Source: Rodentibacter caecimuris (lineage in GTDB: Bacteria; Pseudomonadota; Gammaproteobacteria; Enterobacterales; Pasteurellaceae). Taken from it: DNA of 64,000 nucleotides. The number at the start of each line of letters is the position of its first letter. The stretch's first letter is position 1. This document shows, in pieces, positions 30,063-39,968 of the stretch. Under the pieces are notes generated by a model, which saw nothing but the letters and a program-made list of their open reading frames with translations, ran no database searches and was not told where the DNA came from. Made by a program: the position numbers and the translations under genes. The stretch is taken from contig MLAA01000023.1 of assembly GCA_001998905.1 (NCBI GenBank), positions 24,876 through 88,875 of the forward strand, given 5' to 3'.

Positions 30063-30257
30063 TGAACCTCTCCATAAACATTGGTGGAGATTTTACCTTT
30101 TTTTCGTTAGTTTGAGAATGTTCCGAATTGTTGGAAAAGTATTAATGTTGTTATTAAGTTGTTAATATTGAAAAGTTTGCGGTATATCACAAATTTTTTT
30201 AATTAAAAGAGTATAATGCCAAAACCTTTATCATACTGAGCATATGGAGAATATTAT

Positions 30258-32528
30258 ATGAGCGATCAATTGAAACAAGCTGCCTTGGATTTTCACGAGT
30301 TTCCGATTCCGGGAAAAATTGAAGTTACACCGACTAAATCACTCGCAACACAACGAGATTTAGCGTTGGCCTATTCCCCTGGCGTAGCAGAACCTTGTTT
30401 GGAAATTCAACAAGATCCTCTAAAGTCTTACCGCTATACTGCGCGCGGCAATTTAGTCGCAGTAATTTCTAACGGAACTGCTGTATTAGGGTTAGGAAAT
30501 ATTGGTGCTCTGGCAGGTAAACCTGTCATGGAAGGGAAGGGCGTTTTATTTAAAAAATTTGCAGGTATTAATGTATTTGATATTGAAATTGATGAACGAG
30601 ATCCAGATAAGTTAGTTGATATTATTGCTTCTTTGGAACCCACTTTTGGTGGAATTAATTTAGAAGATATTAAGGCGCCAGAATGTTTCTATATTGAGCA
30701 AAAATTAAGAGAGAGAATGAACATTCCGGTTTTTCATGATGATCAACATGGTACGGCAATCATTAGTGCCGCGGCAGTGATCAATGCCTTACGAATCGTA
30801 AATAAAAATATTGAGAACGTGCGATTAGTTGCCTCGGGGGCGGGAGCCGCGTCCATTGCCTGTCTTAATTTATTAGTTTCATTAGGAATGAAACGTGAAA
30901 ATATAGTGGTATGTGATTCAAAAGGTGTTGTGTATAAAAACCGTGATGAACGAATGGATCAAACTAAAAAAGATTATGCAATTAACGATAATGGGTGGCG
31001 TACCTTATCTGATGCAATTCCTGACGCTGATATTTTCTTAGGTTGTTCGGCTGCTGGCGCATTAACTCAGGATATGGTTAAAACAATGGCGGCACATCCA
31101 ATTATTTTAGCATTAGCTAATCCGAATCCAGAAATTACGCCACCAGAAGCTAAAGCAGTCCGCCCCGATGCAATAATTTGTACAGGGCGTTCGGATTATC
31201 CGAACCAAGTGAATAATGTATTGTGTTTTCCATTTATTTTTCGCGGTGCATTAGATGTTGGTGCAACGACAATTAATGAACAAATGAAAAGGGCAGCGGT
31301 TTATGCTATTGCTGATTTAGCCCTTGAGGAACAAAATGATGTTGTTACTTCTGCTTATGGAGGGGAAGGTGCGGCATTTGGTGCGGATTATATCATTCCT
31401 CGTCCGTTTGATCCGCGTTTGATTGTTCGTATCGCACCGGCAGTTGCGAAAGCTGCTATTGATTCTGGGGTGGCGACTAGACCAATTACTGATTGGAATG
31501 CTTATATCGAAAAATTGACTCAATTTGTTTATAAGACAAGCATGTTTATGAAACCGATTTTTAATCAGGCTAAGGCAGCGAAACAACGTATTATTCTAGC
31601 GGAAGGGGAAGAAAATAAAGCATTACACGCAACGCAAGAAGTAGTTTCAATGCAATTAGCTCATCCTATTTTAATCGGTCGTCGTTCAGTCATTGAAGAT
31701 AAAATTAAAAAATTAGGATTACGCTTAGAAATTGATGTAGACTTTGATGTAATTGACAATGAGAACAATCCTAGATACGAAGAATGTTGGAGACATTATT
31801 ATCAATTAACAAAACGTAAGGGGATTACTGAAGCTATTGCCCAACGGGTAATGCGTTCTAATACGACGGTGTTAGGGGCTACATTAGTTAATTTGGAGTA
31901 TGCAGACGGTTTGGTATGTGGATTATTTGGTTCTTACCAAAAACATCTGGCTTCAATTCAAGATATTTTGGGCTTAAAACCGGGCGTGAAAACGGCTGCA
32001 GCACTAAATAGCTTAATGTTGCCGACCGGTAATGTATTTTTAACTGATACACATGTAAATAAAGAACCTAACGAAGAAGAATTGACAGAAATCACATTAA
32101 TGGCAGCAGAAGAAATTCGTCGTTTTGGTATTGAACCGGCTATTGCTTTGTTATCTCATTCTAATTTCGGTTCATCAAATGAATTTGGTGCTAGAAAAAT
32201 GCGTGATGTTCTAGAGTTAGTTAAAGTGCGTAATCCGGAGTTAATGATAGATGGCGAAATGCGTGGTGATGTTGCGCTTTCTGAAAGTTTACGCCATGAC
32301 GTGATGCCAGATAGCCCATTAAAGGGTGCTGCAAATTTATTGGTTTTTCCTAATTTGGAAGCAGCGCGTATTAGTTATAGCTTGTTACGCGGAACCACAA
32401 CAGCAATTACGGTCGGGCCTATTCTGATGGGAATTAATAAATCAGCTCATATTCTAAATCCGAGCGCATCAGTTAGACGTATTATCAATATGGTGGCATA
32501 TGCAGCAGTAAAATCCCAACAAGATTAA
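30258..32528 (+). CDS. maeB: NADP-dependent malic enzyme with phosphotransacetylase-like domain
   Basis: The 756-residue protein combines two parts. Residues about 1-430 are a malic enzyme domain (catalytic Tyr region [14 protein letters not shown], metal-binding [12 protein letters not shown], nucleotide-binding [15 protein letters not shown]) that decarboxylates malate to pyruvate. Residues about 430-756 are a PTA-like domain with a regulatory role in MaeB enzymes. The size and order match E. coli MaeB. A TATAAT at 30212-30217 is a likely -10. GGAG precedes the ATG. Confidence 0.96.
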   Translation: MSDQLKQAALDFHEFPIPGKIEVTPTKSLATQRDLALAYSPGVAEPCLEIQQDPLKSYRYTARGNLVAVISNGTAVLGLGNIGALAGKPVMEGKGVLFKKFAGINVFDIEIDERDPDKLVDIIASLEPTFGGINLEDIKAPECFYIEQKLRERMNIPVFHDDQHGTAIISAAAVINALRIVNKNIENVRLVASGAGAASIACLNLLVSLGMKRENIVVCDSKGVVYKNRDERMDQTKKDYAINDNGWRTLSDAIPDADIFLGCSAAGALTQDMVKTMAAHPIILALANPNPEITPPEAKAVRPDAIICTGRSDYPNQVNNVLCFPFIFRGALDVGATTINEQMKRAAVYAIADLALEEQNDVVTSAYGGEGAAFGADYIIPRPFDPRLIVRIAPAVAKAAIDSGVATRPITDWNAYIEKLTQFVYKTSMFMKPIFNQAKAAKQRIILAEGEENKALHATQEVVSMQLAHPILIGRRSVIEDKIKKLGLRLEIDVDFDVIDNENNPRYEECWRHYYQLTKRKGITEAIAQRVMRSNTTVLGATLVNLEYADGLVCGLFGSYQKHLASIQDILGLKPGVKTAAALNSLMLPTGNVFLTDTHVNKEPNEEELTEITLMAAEEIRRFGIEPAIALLSHSNFGSSNEFGARKMRDVLELVKVRNPELMIDGEMRGDVALSESLRHDVMPDSPLKGAANLLVFPNLEAARISYSLLRGTTTAITVGPILMGINKSAHILNPSASVRRIINMVAYAAVKSQQD

Positions 32529-32591
32529 AGCACAAAGTGCGGTTGAAATTAGACCTAAATTTATCATTATCTAAAATAATTTGTAAAGTTA

Positions 32592-32620
32592 AAAGGATGC
32601 CTGCGAGGCATCCTTTATTT
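32592..32620 (+). terminator. Terminator of maeB
   Basis: A perfect 10-bp stem AAAGGATGCC/GGCATCCTTT (32592-32601 with 32607-32616) has a 5-nt loop and a T-rich tail. The rest of 32529-32935 holds one uptake signal (32535-32543), the poly-T tract and the flp1 promoter/leader. Confidence 0.9.
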
Positions 32621-32807
32621 TGCAGTTGTAAATGTGATTGAATTGGCAACCTAATGGTATGAACCTCTCTACTGGCTTATATGGTTGTTCTCTTCTTTAA
32701 GAATTCATTACTTTTCTAAAAATAATCTATTTTGTTTTTTTGAACATATTAATTCTAGCTTTTTTACTAAAGATAAAATTTTTTACTTTTTTATCTAAAA
32801 GGGGTTG

Positions 32808-32831
32808 TTTTTTTTTTTTTTTTTTTTTTTT
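32808..32831 (+). repeat. Homopolymer of 24 T upstream of the flp-tad operon
   Basis: An uninterrupted run of 24 T lies about 105 bp before the flp1 ATG, in the region expected to hold the pilus operon promoter. Runs of this length are slippage-prone, and in Pasteurellaceae repeat tracts in promoters of surface structures cause phase variation. I cannot place the -35/-10 with confidence, so the tract's position relative to the promoter is unknown. Confidence 0.9.
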
Positions 32832-32935
32832 ACAATAAGGAAGTTTTAGCTTTGAAATCAAAAAAAGTAAAGGCTGAAATTCAAACTCGTTAAAGAGAGT
32901 TTATCTTAGTAAATTTATTTTAGGAGAATTTTTAA

Positions 32936-33163
32936 ATGTTAAATCAATTAACAACGAAAGCATATATTTCAGTAACTGAAGCATTCCGTAATTTTAGAAA
33001 AGATGAGCGCGGCGTAACTGCAATTGAATATGGTTTAATTGCTGTCGCAGTAGCTGTATTAATTGTGGCTGTATTCTACAGTGATAATGGCTTTATTCAA
33101 CAATTAAAGGCTAAATTTGAGTCACTAACAAAAACCATTACAAGCGCAAATATTACACCATAG
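32936..33163 (+). CDS. flp1: Flp type IVb prepilin Flp1
   Basis: The 75-residue major pilin precursor has a 26-residue leader (cleavage G26|V27), then VTAIEYGLIAVAVAVLIVAV with Glu at mature position 5, adjacent Tyr, and a single hydrophobic helix. TadV should process it and the TadA/B/C machine assemble it into Flp pili for tight adherence and biofilm. AGGAG is 8 bp before the ATG. A long poly-T lies upstream and a strong hairpin downstream. Confidence 0.95.
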   Translation: MLNQLTTKAYISVTEAFRNFRKDERGVTAIEYGLIAVAVAVLIVAVFYSDNGFIQQLKAKFESLTKTITSANITP

Positions 33164-33190
33164 TAGTGTATAAAATATAATAAAAGGGGA

Positions 33191-33236
33191 AATATGGGGA
33201 TCGATTTGTTATAAATTTATTCGCGATCTCCATATT
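33191..33236 (+). promoter_or_regulatory. Intercistronic hairpin between flp1 and flp2
   Basis: AATATGGGGATCG (33191-33203) pairs with CGATCTCCATATT (33224-33236) over 13 bp with one G-U pair and a 20-nt loop. There is no U run after it. It may stabilise the flp1 part of the mRNA or attenuate read-through, which would give excess pilin over machinery. Confidence 0.6.
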
Positions 33237-33250
33237 ATTAAATAATAAAT

Positions 33251-33466
33251 ATGAATTATAAACTGTTTACTTCAGCCTTTCTTTATTTAAGAAAATTTAA
33301 ACGTGATAAAAAAGGTATTACTTCAATTGAATACGGTCTTATTGGGTTAGCTGTTACTGTTTTTGTTGTGAGTATTTTAGGACAAGAAGGATTTCTTGTT
33401 GAGTTGAGCGAAAAATTTCGAATTTTAACTCAGGTAGTTTCCAATTCAGTACTAACTAGAGGCTAA
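33251..33466 (+). CDS. flp2: Flp type IVb prepilin Flp2
   Basis: This 71-residue second prepilin has a cleavage site G22|I23 and mature start ITSIEYGLIGLAVTVFVVSI with Glu5. It is close to flp1 in layout but divergent in its C-terminal half. Flp2 is not always needed for pilus formation in relatives. It is followed 4 bp later by tadV. Confidence 0.9.
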   Translation: MNYKLFTSAFLYLRKFKRDKKGITSIEYGLIGLAVTVFVVSILGQEGFLVELSEKFRILTQVVSNSVLTRG

Positions 33467-33470
33467 TTCT

Positions 33471-33902
33471 ATGAAAGAATATCTGGTTCCTCTTTTAAAT
33501 TTTGCAGTGATTTTATTACTGATAGATATATCATGGACAGATATTCGTGTAAGAATTATTAGTAATAAAAGCATTATGTTGTTATTAGCCGTTATTCTAG
33601 TATTTTCTTATTTAAGATACGACACAGTTTTTATTTTTTCTTCCTTAGTTTCTCTGTGTGTCGGTTTTATTCTATTCGTATTAAAAGTTATTGGTGCTGG
33701 AGATATTAAATTAATTAGCGTACTAATATTAGCTGTGCCTAATTATCAAATAATATCTTTTCTATTTTTTACAACTTTTTCAGGATTACTATTAATTATC
33801 ATTGGCTGGATTTTCTTCAGAAATGAAATAAAAAGTAAAGGATTACCCTATGGAGTAGCAATTAGTACAGGTTTTTTGATTAATTCGATTTTATTCGGTT
33901 AA
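33471..33902 (+). CDS. tadV: Prepilin peptidase TadV
   Basis: This 143-residue aspartic membrane peptidase cleaves Flp1, Flp2 and the pseudopilins TadE/F. The two catalytic aspartates are visible: Asp24 in SWTDIRVRII and Asp78 in GAGDIKLI (GxGD motif). It is the short form lacking the N-methylation domain, as usual for Flp systems. It starts 4 bp after flp2. Confidence 0.93.
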   Translation: MKEYLVPLLNFAVILLLIDISWTDIRVRIISNKSIMLLLAVILVFSYLRYDTVFIFSSLVSLCVGFILFVLKVIGAGDIKLISVLILAVPNYQIISFLFFTTFSGLLLIIIGWIFFRNEIKSKGLPYGVAISTGFLINSILFG

Positions 33903-33969
33903 AAAATTAAAGTTAATATTTCATATAATTAAATCAAAATTTATTTTTAATTAAATTTAAGGTACAAAA

Positions 33970-34770
33970 ATGAACTATAGAATGTTATTTATTATTTCAT
34001 TCCTTATTCTTGCTGTCGGTGTAGGCGGTATTCTTTTTATCCCTTCGGGAAATGATGGAATAGGTGCTAATTCTCAAAACAATGATTCTATTAAAGAAAG
34101 TCAAGAGAAGAAAGTGGAAAAATTAATCATTTTAGCTGAATTAAAACATGATGTAATAAAAGGAACACTTTTACAAGCAGATGATTATTCATTAAATGAA
34201 ATTAATGTTTCTGAAGATAATCCGATGGTTGTATATGATTTAAGCGAAGTAATCAAAGATTCGCCGGTTACTTTACAAGGGTATTTAGTGAATGAAAATT
34301 TACAAGGGGGATCGTTACTTTCTTCTGAAAAGGTTATTTCGCCTAATGATCCTAAGTTTCTTATTTCCGGTATTAATACAAAAGAGGAAGTTGCTTTTCG
34401 AATTTATATTAAGGAAAGTGAACGCTATTTGTTAGATACCGTTAAAGGGGGAGATTATGTATCTATTTATAGTCAGTATTTCTCTTCGGACGATATGAAT
34501 AACACAAGAGAACGATCAGATTTAGCTAGGATTGCGGATAGAGTGTTAGTGCTACAAGCTAAAGCTTTTAATGATGAAGAAATTAAGAATGCTTCTTCGG
34601 ATAGTAAAGATAATTTTGGATATATCAGTGTAAAAGTAAATGTTGAGCAAGTTGCAAAAATTTATAAGTTATATAAAGAATCAAAATTAATTGTTTTGCC
34701 GTCAGAAGGAAAAGATAAAAGTTCTGAACATCGTGGAATATCTATTCGAAAATTAAGGGGTCAACAATAA
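33970..34770 (+). CDS. rcpC: Flp pilus assembly protein RcpC/CpaB
   Basis: The 266-residue protein has one N-terminal membrane segment (about 5-24) and a periplasmic SAF-like domain (HDVIKGTLLQADDYSLNEI, then LVNENLQGGSLLSSEKVISP). RcpC/CpaB proteins work next to the secretin in the periplasm. The stop overlaps the rcpA start by one base (TAATG). Confidence 0.88.
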   Translation: MNYRMLFIISFLILAVGVGGILFIPSGNDGIGANSQNNDSIKESQEKKVEKLIILAELKHDVIKGTLLQADDYSLNEINVSEDNPMVVYDLSEVIKDSPVTLQGYLVNENLQGGSLLSSEKVISPNDPKFLISGINTKEEVAFRIYIKESERYLLDTVKGGDYVSIYSQYFSSDDMNNTRERSDLARIADRVLVLQAKAFNDEEIKNASSDSKDNFGYISVKVNVEQVAKIYKLYKESKLIVLPSEGKDKSSEHRGISIRKLRGQQ

Positions 34771-36173
34771 TGTTAATAAATTATAAGCCGATAAAGAATA
34801 TAGGAGTAAATTTAATAGTAAGCGGAGCAGTATTGTTATTTTCTAATATTAGTTTTGCTAAAACATTTAACTTAGAGCAGGGACAGAGCCAGTTTATTGA
34901 GACGGATCAAAAAATTGACACGATTTTTGTTTCTTCTCCGAATGTTGCAGATTATGAAATCCTAGATGATACCAGTTTTTTAATTTACGCCAAGGAAGAA
35001 GGAAGAGCGCAAGTTACAGCATTTGATGCTGAAGGTAATAAGCTTACTTCTGATACAGTAAATGTAAATATATTGATTAATAACATCGAAGATACAAATC
35101 AACAAATTAAAGTGCGTTTTCCAAATACTAAACTTTCAGTAAAAAAAGTGGGGAAAGCTTATATTATTGAAGGAAAAGCAAGTAGCCAGGAAGAAAGTGA
35201 TGAAGTAAATCGTATCGTTGGTGAGGCACTAGGTGCGACTAAAAAGGTAACAGAGACTAAACTTCGTCTTAATGGATCTGGTGAAAATGAGCACATTACT
35301 TTTTTAGATAAATATCAATACGATGGAGTGATTAACCACTCAAATGTTAATGATACGACTCAGATTAACGTAAAGCTTTCTGTTGTAGAAGTTAATAAAC
35401 GATTCTCCGATTCTTTGGGAATTAACTGGTCTCATTTAGCTGGTTCAGGACCCTTATTAGGTGGTTCTTGGTCAAAAGGAGGTGGCTTTAATGGAACGAG
35501 TGGTATTCTCCAGTTGAATGCTAATGGATTATCTGCATTTATTAGTGCGTTAGATAATCGTAATAACGGTAAGATTTTGGCTGAACCGAATATTTCAATG
35601 TTATCTGGTGAGACGGCTGAAATTTTGGTTGGGGGAGAAATTCCTTTTGCTCAAAGAGATAGAGACGGCAATGTAACGGTTATTTATAAAGATTATGGTG
35701 TGAAGTTAGCTGTTGGTGCGAAAGTTCAAAAAAATGATCGAATCCGCTTAATTCTAGATCAAAACGTGAGTACGCTTGCGGGTAATTATAGCTATGAAAG
35801 TATTGGAAATATTCCTTATTTTAATACGCGTAGAACGAAATCTGTATTTGAAGTTGCTAACGGGGAAAGCTTTATTATTGGTGGTTTAATTAATTCTCTT
35901 GATGCGGAAAATTTAAATAAAGTACCTTTATTAGGTGATTTACCCATTTTAGGTTCATTTTTCCGTAATGCATCGACTTCTCGTGAAAATAGAGAATTAG
36001 TTGTTGTTGCAACAGTTAATATCGTAAAACCGGTTACTGAGGATCAAATTATCTATCCTACGCTTGAGAAAACCGGCACGATGGAGCGTTTCTTTAATTT
36101 GACACCGTTTAAAAATATTTATCATCGGACATTAACAACTAACTTCTTGAAAAATGGTGGGTTTATTCAATGA
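34770..36173 (+). CDS. rcpA: Flp pilus secretin RcpA/CpaC
   Basis: The 467-residue outer-membrane secretin has a signal peptide (ends ISFAKT), an N-terminal pilus-secretin domain, and a C-terminal secretin domain with AEPNISMLSGETAEILVGGE and the diagnostic VPLLGDLPILGSFFR. It forms the outer-membrane pore for the Flp pilus. It overlaps rcpC by 1 bp and rcpB by 4 bp, consistent with tight co-translation. Confidence 0.94.
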   Translation: MLINYKPIKNIGVNLIVSGAVLLFSNISFAKTFNLEQGQSQFIETDQKIDTIFVSSPNVADYEILDDTSFLIYAKEEGRAQVTAFDAEGNKLTSDTVNVNILINNIEDTNQQIKVRFPNTKLSVKKVGKAYIIEGKASSQEESDEVNRIVGEALGATKKVTETKLRLNGSGENEHITFLDKYQYDGVINHSNVNDTTQINVKLSVVEVNKRFSDSLGINWSHLAGSGPLLGGSWSKGGGFNGTSGILQLNANGLSAFISALDNRNNGKILAEPNISMLSGETAEILVGGEIPFAQRDRDGNVTVIYKDYGVKLAVGAKVQKNDRIRLILDQNVSTLAGNYSYESIGNIPYFNTRRTKSVFEVANGESFIIGGLINSLDAENLNKVPLLGDLPILGSFFRNASTSRENRELVVVATVNIVKPVTEDQIIYPTLEKTGTMERFFNLTPFKNIYHRTLTTNFLKNGGFIQ

Positions 36174-36649
36174 AAAAAATATTTATGATTTTATCTGCTT
36201 CGACTATAGCTATATCTGCCGCCGCAATGACCGCAAATGAATTAAGAAATAATGCTGATATCCCACAACAAGCGGAGAATTATAGATTATTAATTAATCG
36301 TTATGCACTTTCCGATTATTCTTCAGCAACACAACGTAATTTATTACAAGCCATACTAAGTAGCATGGGAAGAGATAGTAGTAAAAAAGTACGTTTATTG
36401 TGGGCAAATAAAGAGGCTTATAAAAGTGCGGTCGAAATTCAGAAAGTTTTACTTAGTCGAGGAATTGAATCTAATCGTATTCAACTTCTTGCTAATCCAA
36501 GTAAGGTTTCACTTTACCCACTTTATGCAGAGGTAGAACAAATAGCGGTGAAAGCTATGCCTTGCTCGGGAGAAACAATTGATAATATGTTAAATAAAGA
36601 CGGTAATTGTGCAGTAAAAAGTAATAGCCGTATCCAGTTGACGTTTTAA
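36170..36649 (+). CDS. rcpB: Flp pilus outer-membrane-associated protein RcpB
   Basis: The 159-residue protein has a signal peptide (residues 1-19). Its place between rcpA and tadZ, with length and secretion signal, is that of RcpB, which helps secretin function in Aggregatibacter. Sequence conservation is low, so the call is mainly by position. It starts inside the rcpA stop (4-bp overlap). It contains the only uptake signal inside the tad locus (36424-36432). Confidence 0.75.
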   Translation: MKKIFMILSASTIAISAAAMTANELRNNADIPQQAENYRLLINRYALSDYSSATQRNLLQAILSSMGRDSSKKVRLLWANKEAYKSAVEIQKVLLSRGIESNRIQLLANPSKVSLYPLYAEVEQIAVKAMPCSGETIDNMLNKDGNCAVKSNSRIQLTF

Positions 36650-36664
36650 TTGAGAGATTGAATT

Positions 36665-37789
36665 ATGTTGTTACTTGATAATGAAAAAATACTTACGGGT
36701 AGTGTACGTAAGATTGTAGTTATTTCCTCTGATGAAGATATTGGTACAAGAATTGCGGAAATTCTTCGTACAAGAGCATTAGAAAATATTGAGGTAATTA
36801 AGAAAAACCTTTTTGATCTTTCTAATATCCTTATTTCAGCCGAAGATACTTTTGGGGTGATTGTTGATCTTGAAGCAGAAAATGAGGTAAATAAAATTAC
36901 CGATAAGATTTATAGCGTTATTCCACAGGGCGTTTGGTGTTGCGTTATTGGAAAAAGTGATTCCATTTTACTTTCTCAACAATTGCTGAATAAAGGAATT
37001 CTTTATTTCCATGCTTCTTCTCAAATTAATCAAATGGTAGAAACCGTCGTATCGGGAGTAGATATTCCGACTGTACGAAATACGGTAAAAATTAGCGTGC
37101 TAAGTTGTAAGGGCGGGATTGGTTCTACATTAATCAGTTCTCATATCGCAAATCAAATTGTATTAAATAAGAAAGTCCCGGTTCTGTTGGCTCAAGGTGA
37201 GAATGGATCGCAAGATTTGGATTTACTTTTTGATAAAAAATTACAGGGAGATATTGTTGAATATGCCCGTAATTTCGATCTTTTTAGCGGGGCTCCGTCA
37301 GAACTCTCTACCTCAGTTACAGATAAATATAATTTTGTTATTTATGATCAGCCAATTTTTAATGTAAAAAAAGATGATCTCCCTAAATTTTTCGAACACA
37401 GTAATAGCTTCTTGTTGATAGTAGAGCGGCGTATTGGTTCTTTACGAGTTGCAAAACAATTTTTAGAAGAATGTGAAAGGGTTCGAAATATTCAGGGGAA
37501 ACCTATCCGAACCTTTATTTGTATTTCCGACAGTAGATTGGAGACCTCTAAAGCAATGGCTAAAACAGATATAGAAACATTATTGGGGGTTTCTGTTGAT
37601 GCTGTTATCCCTTTATTAAAAAATATTGGAACAAAAAATATTTTATCCATTAATTTAGGACGAAAGGGCCGTAAAGAAATTGAAGCATTAATGATGAAGG
37701 TCATTGGTGCAGTTTCCAGAAGTGGTAGTAAATCAAAAGAAAAAAATAGTTTTTTCTCTTCGTTTGTGAAGTCGTTAATTAATAATTAA
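36665..37789 (+). CDS. tadZ: Pilus localization protein TadZ/CpaE (ParA/MinD-like)
   Basis: The 374-residue protein has an N-terminal atypical receiver domain (about 1-130) and a ParA/MinD-like domain beginning with SCKGGIGSTLISSHIAN. This is the altered Walker A (KGGxGS) usual for TadZ. Such proteins direct the Flp machine to a pole or site. It is followed 13 bp later by tadA. Confidence 0.88.
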   Translation: MLLLDNEKILTGSVRKIVVISSDEDIGTRIAEILRTRALENIEVIKKNLFDLSNILISAEDTFGVIVDLEAENEVNKITDKIYSVIPQGVWCCVIGKSDSILLSQQLLNKGILYFHASSQINQMVETVVSGVDIPTVRNTVKISVLSCKGGIGSTLISSHIANQIVLNKKVPVLLAQGENGSQDLDLLFDKKLQGDIVEYARNFDLFSGAPSELSTSVTDKYNFVIYDQPIFNVKKDDLPKFFEHSNSFLLIVERRIGSLRVAKQFLEECERVRNIQGKPIRTFICISDSRLETSKAMAKTDIETLLGVSVDAVIPLLKNIGTKNILSINLGRKGRKEIEALMMKVIGAVSRSGSKSKEKNSFFSSFVKSLINN

Positions 37790-37802
37790 ATAAAGAAAGA
37801 GA

Positions 37803-39083
37803 ATGTTAAATAAAGAGCAGCAAAGTTTTCTCCGAACTGAGATTTTAAGCAACCTTGATATTGAGAGGATTGATGAAATTCAGCACGAAAGAGATAAGTT
37901 AATTAGTGAACTTATTCAAATAGCTAATCAAGTTACAGCAACTCAGAGTATGTATATTACATCATCTGATCTTATGATGATTGCAGCAATGATTGCTGAT
38001 GAAATTGAAGGGTATGGTCCGTTACGTGATTTGATGAATGATGACAGTGTTAACGATATTTTAGTCAATGGTCCTGATAATATTTGGGTTGAACGATCCG
38101 GTATTTTAGAAAAAACAGATAAAGTTTTTATTGATAACGGGCAGTTAACTGATATTGCTAGACGCTTGGTTGCAAAGGTAGGGCGCCGTATTGATGACGG
38201 TAGCCCGTTAGTCGATTCAAGACTTCCAGACGGTAGTCGTTTAAATGTTGTTATTCCGCCTATTGCATTAGATGGAACATCAATTTCTATCCGAAAATTT
38301 AGTAAAGAGAAAAAAACTTTACAAGAGCTGGTTAATTACGGATCCATGACGCTTGATATGGCCAATTTTCTTATTATTGCTGCTAGAGCTCGAGTGAATA
38401 TCATTGTTTCTGGCGGGACTGGATCAGGAAAGACGACGTTATTAAATGCATTATCGAATTATATTTCTCATCAAGAAAGGGTTATTACATTAGAAGATAC
38501 GGCGGAGCTGCGTTTGAATCAGCCGCATGTCGTGCGTCTAGAAACTCGTCTTGCGGGCGTGGAACATACCGGTGAAGTTACCATGCAAGATTTAGTAATT
38601 AATGCATTACGGATGCGACCTGAAAGGATTATTGTTGGGGAATGTCGTGGCGCTGAAGCTTTTCAAATGTTACAAGCAATGAATACTGGGCATGATGGAT
38701 CAATGTCGACCTTACATGCTAATAGCCCGCGAGATGCGTTAGCTCGTTTGGAGAGTATGGTGATGATGTCCAACGCTTCGTTACCCCTTGAGGCTATTCG
38801 CCGTAATATTTCTTCTGCGGTCAATATTATTGTACAAGCTTCCCGTCTAAATGATGGTTCAAGAAAAATTATGAATATTACCGAGCTAATGGGGATGGAG
38901 AATGGTCAGATCATCTTACAGGATATTTTCTCTTATAAACCTAGTAAATATCGTGATGCGAACGGCAAGATTATTGGAGAATTTGTTTCTCATGGGTTAT
39001 TGACCCGTTCTATTGTTTATCAAAATGCCCAAGTTTTTAATTTGAGTGAGCAATTGCAAAGTATTTTTGGAGAAGAGGATTAA
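37803..39083 (+). CDS. tadA: Flp pilus assembly/retraction ATPase TadA/CpaF
   Basis: The 426-residue secretion ATPase of the GspE/VirB11 superfamily powers pilus assembly. Walker A GGTGSGKT is at 204-211, the Asp box TLEDTAEL near 229, Walker B RIIVGECRGAEA near 275, and the His box TGHDGSMSTLHAN at 295-307. It abuts tadB (next base). Confidence 0.96.
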   Translation: MLNKEQQSFLRTEILSNLDIERIDEIQHERDKLISELIQIANQVTATQSMYITSSDLMMIAAMIADEIEGYGPLRDLMNDDSVNDILVNGPDNIWVERSGILEKTDKVFIDNGQLTDIARRLVAKVGRRIDDGSPLVDSRLPDGSRLNVVIPPIALDGTSISIRKFSKEKKTLQELVNYGSMTLDMANFLIIAARARVNIIVSGGTGSGKTTLLNALSNYISHQERVITLEDTAELRLNQPHVVRLETRLAGVEHTGEVTMQDLVINALRMRPERIIVGECRGAEAFQMLQAMNTGHDGSMSTLHANSPRDALARLESMVMMSNASLPLEAIRRNISSAVNIIVQASRLNDGSRKIMNITELMGMENGQIILQDIFSYKPSKYRDANGKIIGEFVSHGLLTRSIVYQNAQVFNLSEQLQSIFGEED

Positions 39084-39968
39084 ATGAATTTACTTTATTA
39101 CATTATTCTCTCTTTTGGAGGACTATTGTTTTTATATACGGCTATCAGCTGGTCGACAACAAGTAAGAAAATAAATGCAAAAGAATATAGAAAAAATGGT
39201 ATAAAAACTTTAATTGAAGAATTAAATAAAAAAGTAAGTTTATGGTTTTTTTATTTTGTTGACGGAGATAAACAAAAACTCATTCGTAATGTTCTTATAA
39301 GTTTTATTATATTTATTTTCTGTTTTTATATAAACATATTTTATATAAAAATAGATAGATTATTATTTTGTCTATTATTTTTTACTTTTTTTATTTTTTC
39401 TGTTTGGTATTTGGGACAGCGTAGAAATAAAAAAATGTTTACTGAAATATTTCCTGATGTTATTCAAATTTTGAATTCAGCAATTACTTCGGGCGCAGGG
39501 CTTTTGCAGGCATTAGATCGTTGTGGAAAAGATTTGCCGGGTTCACTAGGTAATGAGTTTAGAAATATTCATAGAAGGCTGGCAATTGGTGAAGACCCGG
39601 TAGCAGTATTTGATGATAGTTACATTCGTTATCCTTATAAAGAATTTTATTATTTCATCATTATTATTCGCACAAATTTATCTAGGGGAGGACAAATTAG
39701 AGAAGTTATTACTCGTTTAGGTCGTTTAATTGTAGATACAAAGAAAATGGAAAAGAAAAAGAAAGCAATGACATCAGAAGCGAGAATTTCTGCATTGATT
39801 GTTGCGTGTTTTCCAATAGGATTTTTTATATTTATGCAATTTTTTATGCCTGAAAATTTTGATTTCTTAATTAATAACTCTAGTGGAAGACTAGTTTTAT
39901 ATTATGTCTTTGGTAGCGAATTGCTAGGTATGATAATTATTTGGTGGTTAATGAGGAGAGCAACATAA
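39084..39968 (+). CDS. tadB: Flp pilus platform protein TadB
   Basis: The 294-residue inner-membrane protein has a T2SSF domain (EIFPDVIQILNSAITSGAGL) and several membrane segments. It pairs with TadC to form the platform on which TadA works. It starts one base after the tadA stop, and its own stop overlaps the tadC start (TAATG). Confidence 0.92.
   Translation: MNLLYYIILSFGGLLFLYTAISWSTTSKKINAKEYRKNGIKTLIEELNKKVSLWFFYFVDGDKQKLIRNVLISFIIFIFCFYINIFYIKIDRLLFCLLFFTFFIFSVWYLGQRRNKKMFTEIFPDVIQILNSAITSGAGLLQALDRCGKDLPGSLGNEFRNIHRRLAIGEDPVAVFDDSYIRYPYKEFYYFIIIIRTNLSRGGQIREVITRLGRLIVDTKKMEKKKKAMTSEARISALIVACFPIGFFIFMQFFMPENFDFLINNSSGRLVLYYVFGSELLGMIIIWWLMRRAT

Noticed and set aside
30177..30194. CRP-binding site in front of maeB
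   Set aside because: Only the TCACA half fits; the other half (TTTGC) is too far from TGTGA.
32832..32893. Leader peptide (TTG start near 32851) between the poly-T tract and flp1
   Set aside because: Only 14 codons from a TTG with no regulatory codon pattern; not enough support.
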